From: Pantoea rwandensis
GTDB lineage: Bacteria; Pseudomonadota; Gammaproteobacteria; Enterobacterales; Enterobacteriaceae
Assembly: GCF_002095475.1 (NCBI RefSeq)
Contig: NZ_MLFR01000038.1
Coordinates: forward strand, 1-48,355
Reading direction: 5' to 3'
Length of the DNA: 48,355 nucleotides
Positions 41,787 to 48,355 of the stretch are shown here, in pieces (positions within the stretch are counted from its first letter, which is position 1; every line of letters starts with the position of its first letter). The notes under the pieces are model-generated. The model did not search any database. It worked only from the letters and a program-made list of their open reading frames with translations, and had not been told where the DNA came from. The translations under genes and the position numbers were made by a program.

Positions 41787-42587
41787 ATGAGACTGATCCC
41801 TTTGGCCACACCGACCCAGGTGGGTAAATGGGCTGCACGCCATATTGTTAACCGCATTAACGCGTTTAAGCCTAGCGCAGAACGTCCCTTCGTGCTGGGT
41901 TTGCCAACCGGCGGTACCCCGCTGGAAGCTTACAAGCATCTGATTGAGATGCACAAAGCGGGCCAGGTTAGCTTTAAACACGTTGTCACCTTCAATATGG
42001 ATGAGTACGTTGGCCTGCCAAAAGAGCATCCTGAAAGCTATCACAGCTTCATGTACCGTAACTTTTTCGATCACGTTGATATTCAAACAGAAAATATCAA
42101 TCTTCTGAATGGCAATGCACCGGATATTGACGCAGAATGTCGCCAGTATGAAGAGAAGATCCGCGCTTACGGTAAAATTAACCTGTTCATGGGCGGCGTG
42201 GGTAATGATGGACACATCGCGTTTAACGAACCCGCCTCCTCCCTCTCTTCCCGTACCCGTATCAAAACGCTGACGCATGAAACCCGTTTGGCGAATTCGC
42301 GCTTCTTTAACGGCGATGTTGATCAGGTACCGAAATATGCCCTGACCGTTGGCGTGGGCACGCTGCTGGATGCCGAGGAAGTGATGATTCTGGTTACCGG
42401 ACACGTTAAAGCCCAAGCGCTGCAGGCTGCCGTGGAAGGCAACGTTAACCATATGTGGACCATCAGCTGTTTGCAGCTGCATGCAAAATCTGTCGTGGTG
42501 TGCGACGAGCCATCCACCATGGAACTGAAAGTGAAAACCGTAAAATATTTCCGCGAAATGGAAGCGGAAAATATGAAAGGTGTGTGA
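41787..42587 (+). CDS. nagB: Glucosamine-6-phosphate deaminase
   Basis: NagB converts glucosamine 6-phosphate to fructose 6-phosphate and ammonia and is allosterically activated by GlcNAc-6-P. Its 266 residues equal E. coli NagB. The N-terminal LPTGGTPLEAYKHLIE binds phosphate, Asp72 (FNMDEYVGLP) is the proton-transfer base, and His143 (GNDGHIAFNEP) is catalytic. A hairpin CCTGCC-N10-GGCAGG follows in the short nagB-nagA gap. Confidence 0.98.
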   Translation: MRLIPLATPTQVGKWAARHIVNRINAFKPSAERPFVLGLPTGGTPLEAYKHLIEMHKAGQVSFKHVVTFNMDEYVGLPKEHPESYHSFMYRNFFDHVDIQTENINLLNGNAPDIDAECRQYEEKIRAYGKINLFMGGVGNDGHIAFNEPASSLSSRTRIKTLTHETRLANSRFFNGDVDQVPKYALTVGVGTLLDAEEVMILVTGHVKAQALQAAVEGNVNHMWTISCLQLHAKSVVVCDEPSTMELKVKTVKYFREMEAENMKGV

Positions 42588-42645
42588 GAACACTTTGTAA
42601 AAAACCTGCCGCCTCAAGGTGGCAGGATTAGCCGGGAGAAAAACG

Positions 42646-43794
42646 ATGTACGCATTAGTAAACGGCCGGATTTTTACTGGCCATGAAATTCTGGACAATC
42701 ATGCGGTCGTGATTGCGAATGGCCTGATTGAGCGCGTGTGCCCGCGTGACGCCCTCGACGCGACAATGGCACAGCAGGATGTGGCTGGTGCCTATATCGC
42801 TCCCGGTTTTATTGATTTGCAACTCAATGGCTGCGGCGGTGTGCAGTTCAACGATGATATTGAAGCGTTGAGCGTTGAAACACTGGAAATTATGCAACGT
42901 GCCAATGAAAAGTCTGGCTGTACCAGCTATCTGCCGACGTTGATTACCAGCACCAATGAACTGATGAAGCGCGCTATCGAAACCATGCGTGCTTACCTGG
43001 CGAAGCATCAGAACCAGGCACTGGGTCTGCATTTGGAAGGGCCATGGCTGAATAAAGCCAAGAAAGGCACCCACAATCCAGAGCTGATTCGTCTGCCCGA
43101 TGCGGAGATGGTCGATTTCCTGTGTGCCAACGCTGATGTGATCACTAAAGTCACACTCGCACCAGAAAACGCCGGGGCCGAGGTCATTCGCAAGCTATGT
43201 GGTGCAGGGATTATTGTTTCTGCGGGTCACTCCAACGCCACTTACGAAGAAGCCAAAACGGGCTTCAGTGCGGGCGTCAGCTTTGCCACCCACCTTTATA
43301 ACGCGATGCCGACCTTTGCGGGCCGTGAGCCAGGGCTGATCGGTGCGCTGTTTGATTCACCTGATGTATACTGCGGCATCATTGCAGATGGTTTACATGT
43401 CCATTACGCTAACGTGCGCAATGCAAAACGCATCAAAGGCGACAAGCTGGTGTTAGTGACGGATGCCACAGCACCGGCGGGTGCGTCGATTGATAAATTC
43501 ATTTTTGCAGGCAAAACAATATACTATCGCGACGGCCTTTGCGTTGACGAAAACGGTACCCTGAGTGGTTCTGCGCTGACGATGATTGAAGCCGTGCAGA
43601 ATAGCGTAGAACACTGTGGTATCGCACTGGATGAAGCGTTGCGTATGGCAACGCTTTATCCGGCACAGGCAATGGGCGTGGCAAAACAGTTAGGTTCGGT
43701 GGAAGCAGGAAAAGTCGCTAACCTGACTGTCTTTACCCGCGATTATCAAATCACTAAGACGTTAGTCAACGGAGACGACGTCCTCAGCGAGTAA
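42646..43794 (+). CDS. nagA: N-acetylglucosamine-6-phosphate deacetylase
   Basis: NagA removes acetate from GlcNAc-6-P, the inducer of the NagC regulon. The ATG at 42646 (MYALVNGRIFTGHEILDNHA) gives 382 residues, the E. coli length; the ATG at 42619 lies before the GGGAGAAAAACG ribosome site. Metal and substrate motifs GLHLEGPWLN, SAGHSNATYEEA, ATHLYNAM and VTDATAPAG are intact. It is 7 bases upstream of nagC. Confidence 0.98.
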   Translation: MYALVNGRIFTGHEILDNHAVVIANGLIERVCPRDALDATMAQQDVAGAYIAPGFIDLQLNGCGGVQFNDDIEALSVETLEIMQRANEKSGCTSYLPTLITSTNELMKRAIETMRAYLAKHQNQALGLHLEGPWLNKAKKGTHNPELIRLPDAEMVDFLCANADVITKVTLAPENAGAEVIRKLCGAGIIVSAGHSNATYEEAKTGFSAGVSFATHLYNAMPTFAGREPGLIGALFDSPDVYCGIIADGLHVHYANVRNAKRIKGDKLVLVTDATAPAGASIDKFIFAGKTIYYRDGLCVDENGTLSGSALTMIEAVQNSVEHCGIALDEALRMATLYPAQAMGVAKQLGSVEAGKVANLTVFTRDYQITKTLVNGDDVLSE

Positions 43795-43801
43795 GTACTG
43801 A

Positions 43802-45022
43802 ATGACCACTGGCGGCCAGACTCAAATAGGAAATGTCGATCTTGTCAAACAACTTAATAGTGCGGCCGTTTATCGGCTAATTGATCAACAGGGGCCGATT
43901 TCGCGCATACAGATTGCCGATCTCAGCCAGCTTGCGCCCGCCAGCGTCACAAAAATCACGCGTCAGCTCATTGAGCGCGGCCTCATTAAAGAGGTGGAGC
44001 AGCAAGCCTCCACCGGCGGCCGTCGCGCTATCTCTATCATCACCGAAACCCGCCACTTCCATACCATTGGCGTCCGCTTAGGACGCAATGATGCGACGCT
44101 AACGCTGTTTGACCTGAGTGGAAAATCGCTGGCGCAAGAAGACTACCCGCTCCCTGAACGCACTCAAGAAACGCTGGAAAATGCCCTGTTTAATGCGATC
44201 GCTGCGTTTATGGCCGCACATCAGCGCAAAATCCACGAACTGATCGCCATTGCCGTGATCCTGCCGGGTTTAGTCGATCCGATTAACGGCATCATTCGTT
44301 ATATGCCGCATATTAACGTAAGCCACTGGCCACTAGTTTCCAGCCTGAAAAAACGCTTCAACGTCACCAGTTTTGTCGGTCACGATATCCGCAGTCTGGC
44401 ACTGGCAGAGCACTATTTTGGTGCAAGCCGCGACTGTGCAGACTCCATCTTGGTGCGTTTACATCGCGGTACGGGCGCGGGCATCATCGCCAATGGGCAT
44501 ATATTTCTTGGCAGCAATGGCAACGTAGGAGAGATCGGCCATATTCAGGTTGATCCACTCGGCGAGCGCTGCCACTGCGGAAACTTTGGCTGTCTGGAAA
44601 CCATTGCCGCCAATGGTGCGATTGAAAACCGCGTGCGCCACCTGCTCAATCAGGGATATCCCAGCACACTCACGCTCGATAATTGCCTGATGCCACAAAT
44701 TTGCCGAGCAGCCAATCATGGTGATGCATTGGCGTGTGAAGTGATCGAGTATGTTGGGCGTTATCTGGGCAAAGCCATCGCTATCGCGATTAACCTGTTT
44801 AACCCACAAAAAGTGGTGCTGGCGGGTGAAATAACCGAAGCTGACAAAGTGTTGTTCCCGGCGATTGAAGGCTGCATTAATACCCAGGCGCTGAACGCTT
44901 TCCGCAAGAATCTGCCTGTGGTGCGTTCTGAGCTGGATCACCGTTCAGCGATTGGTGCGTTTGCGCTGGCAAAACGCGCGATGCTGAATGGCATTCTGCT
45001 GCAGCATCTGCTGGAAGAATAA
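43802..45022 (+). CDS. nagC: ROK-family transcriptional regulator NagC
   Basis: NagC represses nagE and nagBACD and responds to GlcNAc-6-P; it also controls other amino-sugar genes. It has 406 residues, as E. coli. The N-terminal helix-turn-helix (LSQLAPASVTKITRQLIERG) is followed by the ROK kinase-like fold, with the zinc motif CHCGNFGCLE. It is intact even though nagE and nagD are broken. Confidence 0.98.
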   Translation: MTTGGQTQIGNVDLVKQLNSAAVYRLIDQQGPISRIQIADLSQLAPASVTKITRQLIERGLIKEVEQQASTGGRRAISIITETRHFHTIGVRLGRNDATLTLFDLSGKSLAQEDYPLPERTQETLENALFNAIAAFMAAHQRKIHELIAIAVILPGLVDPINGIIRYMPHINVSHWPLVSSLKKRFNVTSFVGHDIRSLALAEHYFGASRDCADSILVRLHRGTGAGIIANGHIFLGSNGNVGEIGHIQVDPLGERCHCGNFGCLETIAANGAIENRVRHLLNQGYPSTLTLDNCLMPQICRAANHGDALACEVIEYVGRYLGKAIAIAINLFNPQKVVLAGEITEADKVLFPAIEGCINTQALNAFRKNLPVVRSELDHRSAIGAFALAKRAMLNGILLQHLLEE

Positions 45023-45061
45023 TTGAAGCCTGCCGTCTGGCGGGCCTGACCGGAAGCCATT

Positions 45062-45811
45062 ATGACCATCAAAAGCGTAATCTGTGACATCGACGGCGTG
45101 TTGATGCACGACAATACTGCCGTGAAAGGCGCCAACGAATTTCTCCAGCGCATTCTTGAAAAAGAGATGCCACTGGTGGTGCTGACCAACTATCCGTCGC
45201 AAACGGCGCAAGACCTGGCAAATCGATTTGCCAACGCGGGCGTTGAAGTACCGGATTCAGTGTTTTATACCTCAGCGATGGCCACCGCCGACTTCCTGCG
45301 CCGTCAGGAAGGAAAAAGCCTATGTGATTGGCGAAGGTGCCCTGATCCATGAATTGTATAAAGCCGGATTCACCATTACCGATGTCAATCCGGACTTTGT
45401 TATTGTCGGCGAGACGCGCTCCTTTAACTGGGAGATGATGCACAAGGCCGCGTTCTTCGTCGCCAGCGGCGCGCGCTTTATCGCCACCAACCCGGATACG
45501 CATGCACGTGGCTATGTTCCTCCTGCGGCGCATTGTGTGCAGGTATCGAGACTATTTCAGGTCGCAAGCCATTTTATGTCGGCAAGCCTAGCCCGTACAT
45601 CATGCGTGCCGCGCTGAATAAGATGCACGCGCACTCCGAAGAGACGGTGATTGTCGGCGATAACCTGCGCACCGATATCCTCGCTGGCTTCCAGGCCGGC
45701 CTGGAAACCATTCTGGTGCTTTCTGGCGTCTCAACGCTCAGCGACATTGATGCCATGCCGTTCCGACCTGACTGGATTTATCCTTCTGTGGCAGATATCG
45801 ATCTGTTCTGA
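45062..45811 (+). pseudogene. nagD: nagD with two compensating frameshifts (HAD nucleotide phosphatase)
   Basis: The 750-base region aligns over its full length with E. coli NagD (250 aa), a HAD phosphatase acting on UMP and other nucleotides. Frame one covers MTIKSVICDIDGVLMHDNTA to DFLRRQEGK; a +1-type (or -2) shift at the A5 run (45313-45317) then leads to TGA at 45350. Frame two carries AYVIGEGALIHELYKAGF to NPDTHARGY. A -1 shift near 45519-45523 returns to frame one at CAGIETISGRKPFYVGKPSP and on to the end. As read, only a 96-residue protein with the first DxD motif could be made. The residues on each side of the breaks are otherwise well conserved, so the damage is recent or artefactual. 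Confidence 0.9.
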
Positions 45812-45833
45812 TTTAGCCATCAGCGTTTCTTAT

Positions 45834-45868
45834 GGCCCTGCTCGCGTTTTGCGTGAGCGGGGCTTTTT
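45834..45868 (+). terminator. nagBACD operon terminator
   Basis: GCCC-T-GCTCGCG-TTTT-GCGTGAGC-GGGGC forms a long stem with a TTTT loop and is followed by TTTTT, 23 bases after the nagD stop. Confidence 0.9.
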
Positions 45869-46139
45869 GTTTTGGCTCCTAAAGTGGCCTGTACCTTGCC
45901 GCCCCCACTGTACACAAATCCATCGCAATCACAATTCCATTAGACGCCATCTAAAATAATCACGATTAAATTGAACATTATTCAATTTTTAGCGCAAGTG
46001 AACATTATTATTATCAAAAGATCGCAATTTTGCTTGCGTTACCACCATCAAATAGCGCATTTTCTTATACATCACGCAGCCACTGCTGCCGGACAAACGT
46101 AGAAATCACATCGCCATAAGGTGAGATCAGGAGTCAGTT
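45869..46139 (+). promoter_or_regulatory. asnB upstream region with an 11-base direct repeat
   Basis: This A+T-rich gap has no gene. TGAACATTATT occurs at 45972-45982 and again at 45999-46009, an offset of 27 bases; the first copy also overlaps a TTGAA/TTCAA inverted repeat. A TATACA -10-like element is at 46066-46071 but has no good -35, suggesting an activated promoter. The ribosome site AGGAG precedes the asnB ATG. Confidence 0.45.
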
Positions 46140-47807
46140 ATGTGTTCGATTTTTGGTGTGTTGGATCTGAAGACCGATCCTGTTGAACTGCGCAAGAAAG
46201 CGCTGGAGTGTTCCCGTCTGATGCGTCACCGTGGCCCAGATTGGTCCGGCGTCTACGCCGACGACAAGGCCATCCTGGTGCATGAGCGCCTGTCAATCGT
46301 TGACGTTAACAACGGCGCACAGCCGCTGTACAACGCCGACCACACCCACGTACTGGCGGTGAACGGTGAAATTTATAACCATCAGGCTCTGCGTGCTGAA
46401 CTGAGCGATCGTTATGCCTTCCAGACCGGCTCTGACTGTGAAGTCATTCTCGCGTTGTACCAGGAAAAAGGCCTCGATTTCCTCGACGACCTGCAAGGTA
46501 TGTTCGCCTTCATTCTTTGGGACAGCGTAAAGCAGCAATATCTGATTGGTCGCGACCATATCGGTATTATCCCGCTGTATATGGGCAACGATGAGCACGG
46601 CAACCTGTTTGTTGCTTCTGAGATGAAAGCGCTGGTGCCGGTTTGCCGTACCATCAAAGAATTCCCACCGGGAAGCTTCATGTCGAGCAGCGACGGCGAA
46701 ATCCGCCGCTACTGGCAGCGTGACTGGATGGATTTCTCAGCGGTTGCCGAGAACACCACCGATGCCGCAGGCCTGAAACATGCGCTCGAAGAGTCAGTGA
46801 AAAGCCATCTGATGTCCGATGTACCTTATGGCGTATTACTTTCTGGCGGTCTGGACTCTTCGATCATTTCAGCCGTGACCAAACGTTTTGCTGCTAAACG
46901 TGTTGAAGATGAAGATAAGAGTGATGCCTGGTGGCCACAGCTGCACTCCTTCGCGGTAGGTCTGGAAGGTTCACCGGATCTGAAAGCGGCGAAATCCGTG
47001 GCTGAGCACCTTGGTACGGTGCACCATGAAATTCACTTCACCGTGCAAGAAGGTCTGGATGCCATCCGCGATGTGATTTATCACATCGAAACTTATGATG
47101 TCACCACCATCCGCGCATCAACACCGATGTATCTGATGTCACGCAAAATCAAAGCGATGGGCATCAAAATGGTGTTGTCTGGTGAAGGTGCTGATGAAGT
47201 GTTTGGCGGCTATCTCTATTTCCACAAAGCGCCTAACGCCAAAGAATTCCATGAAGAAAACGTGCGTAAGCTGTTGGCTCTGCATATGTTTGACTGTGCA
47301 CGTGCTAACAAAGCGATGTCTGCATGGGGTGTTGAAGCCCGTGTGCCGTTCCTGGATAAGAAATTCCTGGACGTTGCTATGCGCATCAACCCTGAAGATA
47401 AACTGTGCGGCAGCAACGGTAAGATGGAGAAACACATCCTGCGTGAGTGCTTCTCTTCATACCTGCCAGAAAGCGTAGCATGGCGTCAGAAAGAGCAGTT
47501 CTCTGATGGCGTGGGTTATAGCTGGATCGACTCACTGAAAGAAGTGGCAGCAAAACAGATCAGTGACCAACAACTGTCTACCGCACATTTCCGTTTCCCG
47601 TACAACACGCCGAACTCGAAAGAAGCGTATCTGTATCGCGAAATCTTTGAAGAGCTGTTCCCAATTGCCAGTGCGGCTGAGTGTGTTCCAGGTGGTCCAT
47701 CTGTGGCTTGCTCTTCAGCGAAAGCGATTGAGTGGGACGAAGCTTTCAAGACCATGGATGACCCTTCTGGTCGTGCCGTTGGCGTGCATCAGTCCGCGTA
47801 TAAATAA
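46140..47807 (+). CDS. asnB: Asparagine synthase B (glutamine-hydrolysing)
   Basis: AsnB makes asparagine from aspartate, ATP and glutamine. It has 555 residues (E. coli 554). Cys2 in MCSIFGVLD is the glutaminase nucleophile. The amidotransferase domain is followed by the synthetase domain with the pyrophosphate loop LLSGGLDSSI, and GEGADEVFGGYLYF. It is flanked by nagD and the tRNA operon as in E. coli. Confidence 0.98.
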   Translation: MCSIFGVLDLKTDPVELRKKALECSRLMRHRGPDWSGVYADDKAILVHERLSIVDVNNGAQPLYNADHTHVLAVNGEIYNHQALRAELSDRYAFQTGSDCEVILALYQEKGLDFLDDLQGMFAFILWDSVKQQYLIGRDHIGIIPLYMGNDEHGNLFVASEMKALVPVCRTIKEFPPGSFMSSSDGEIRRYWQRDWMDFSAVAENTTDAAGLKHALEESVKSHLMSDVPYGVLLSGGLDSSIISAVTKRFAAKRVEDEDKSDAWWPQLHSFAVGLEGSPDLKAAKSVAEHLGTVHHEIHFTVQEGLDAIRDVIYHIETYDVTTIRASTPMYLMSRKIKAMGIKMVLSGEGADEVFGGYLYFHKAPNAKEFHEENVRKLLALHMFDCARANKAMSAWGVEARVPFLDKKFLDVAMRINPEDKLCGSNGKMEKHILRECFSSYLPESVAWRQKEQFSDGVGYSWIDSLKEVAAKQISDQQLSTAHFRFPYNTPNSKEAYLYREIFEELFPIASAAECVPGGPSVACSSAKAIEWDEAFKTMDDPSGRAVGVHQSAYK

Positions 47808-47826
47808 GCTTTTGAATGAGTATCAT

Positions 47827-47851
47827 AAGGGGCCGAATGTGGCCCCTTTTT
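47827..47851 (+). terminator. asnB intrinsic terminator
   Basis: AAGGGGCC-GAATGT-GGCCCCTT is an 8-bp stem followed by TTT, 19 bases after the asnB stop. Confidence 0.93.
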
Positions 47852-47955
47852 ACTTTATTCGTCGATGTTGCGATCAAAAACTGCTGAATAAATCACCACC
47901 CTGGTTATAACCCAGACAAACAGGTGTTTTAAGGCAAAAAACGGCAAAAAACTTG

Positions 47956-47991
47956 TTGACGCTACAAAGCTCAATACGCATAATGCGCCCC
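47956..47991 (+). promoter_or_regulatory. tRNA operon promoter (metT) with stringent discriminator
   Basis: TTGACG-N17-CATAAT is followed immediately by GCGCCCC, the GC-rich discriminator typical of stable-RNA promoters under ppGpp control. It lies about 40 bases upstream of the first tRNA. Confidence 0.85.
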
Positions 47992-48022
47992 GCAACGCCG
48001 ATGAAGGTTAGCGAAAAAAGAT

Positions 48023-48099
48023 GGCTACGTAGCTCAGCTGGTTAGAGCACATCACTCATAATGATGGGGTCACAGGTTCAAATCCCGTCGTAGCCACCA
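48023..48099 (+). tRNA. metT: tRNA-Met (elongator, anticodon CAU)
   Basis: A complete 77-base cloverleaf: acceptor GGCTACG/CGTAGCC, anticodon loop ACTCATAAT with anticodon CAT, T-loop GGTTCAAATCC and encoded CCA. It is nearly identical to E. coli metT. First gene of the operon. Confidence 0.98.
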
Positions 48100-48110
48100 T
48101 CTTTTTTTTC

Positions 48111-48195
48111 GCGGGAGTGGCGAAATTGGTAGACGCACTAGATTTAGGTTCTAGCGCCGCAAGGTGTGCGAGTTCAAGTCTCGCCTCCCGCACCA
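48111..48195 (+). tRNA. leuW: tRNA-Leu (anticodon UAG)
   Basis: An 85-base class II tRNA with acceptor GCGGGAG/CTCCCGC, anticodon TAG in GATTTAGGTTC, a long variable arm and encoded CCA. It follows metT by 11 bases, as leuW does in E. coli. Confidence 0.98.
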
Positions 48196-48215
48196 TTTCA
48201 TCTTCGGCAGCCGGA

Positions 48216-48290
48216 TGGGGTATCGCCAAGCGGTAAGGCACTGGTTTTTGATACCAGCATTCCCAGGTTCGAATCCTGGTACCCCAGCCA
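48216..48290 (+). tRNA. glnU: tRNA-Gln (anticodon UUG)
   Basis: A 75-base gene beginning TGGGGTATCGCCAAGCGGTA with anticodon TTG in GTTTTTGATAC, T-loop GGTTCGAATCC and encoded CCA. It corresponds to glnU of the E. coli metT operon and is charged by the glnS product encoded in this window. Confidence 0.98.
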
Positions 48291-48324
48291 ATCCGATAGT
48301 TTCTCGTGGATACGAGTCGACAGA

Positions 48325-48355
48325 TGGGATATCGCCAAGCGGTAAGGCACCGGTT
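48325..48355 (+). tRNA. tRNA-Gln, 5' part only (cut by window edge)
   Basis: The first 31 bases of another tRNA-Gln, starting TGGGATATCGCCAAGCGGTA. The final bases CACCGGTT match the start of the UUG anticodon stem rather than the CUG one (CACCGGATT). The anticodon itself is outside the window. The acceptor reads TGGGATA, so its 3' side must differ from glnU. Confidence 0.88.

Noticed and set aside
41736..42698. 320-codon minus-strand frame covering nagB
   Set aside because: Antisense shadow; it also spans the nagB promoter-proximal leader and the nagA start.
48023..48355. Tandem tRNA genes as a site of an integrated element
   Set aside because: The cluster matches the ordinary metT-leuW-gln operon with no integrase, att duplication or foreign DNA in the window.
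1..48355. CRISPR arrays, insertion sequences, prophage or toxin-antitoxin loci
   Set aside because: No repeat-spacer pattern, transposase, integrase or phage gene was found on either strand.

Overview
The window is a chromosomal core region of a gamma-proteobacterium of the order Enterobacterales, most likely family Erwiniaceae (Pantoea or Erwinia-like). The evidence is near-identity with Escherichia coli proteins throughout and the E. coli gene order, read here in the inverted sense. I saw no phage, insertion sequence, CRISPR array or other obviously mobile DNA.

Layout from left to right: end of a tRNA-Lys operon; cell-envelope operon ybgC-tolQRAB-pal-cpoB (all minus strand); cytochrome bd operon cydABX-ybgE (minus); the TCA block sdhCDAB-sucABCD (minus) facing gltA (plus); nei, pcp, two membrane genes for 5-oxoproline transport, pxpACB and ybgI (all minus); phrB with a fused desulfidase/DUF1722 gene, then ybfA (minus); a frameshifted orphan kdpE (plus); seqA-pgm (minus); ybfF, ybfE, fldA, uof-fur (plus); a small NTF2-like hypothetical gene and glnS (minus); nagE (minus, frameshifted) divergent from nagBACD (plus, nagD frameshifted twice); asnB; and the metT-leuW-gln tRNA operon running off the right edge.

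How the genes work together: gltA, sdh and suc encode TCA steps whose electrons can leave through cytochrome bd. TolQRA, TolB, Pal and CpoB form the trans-envelope constriction machine. Pcp, the DUF969/DUF979 pair and PxpABC form a pyroglutamate release, transport and hydrolysis module that feeds glutamate. The nag genes handle N-acetylglucosamine. Fur and SeqA are global regulators, and FldA is the flavodoxin electron carrier.

The points most worth attention are: (1) the 5-oxoproline module, with an internal terminator and a palindrome at its promoter; (2) the RudS-like desulfidase fusion next to photolyase; (3) four single-base-type frameshifts in kdpE, nagE and nagD, which are either gene decay or assembly errors; and (4) loss of kdpFABCD with only a broken kdpE left. 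I did not find a convincing wholly new system. Most of the window is well conserved housekeeping sequence.
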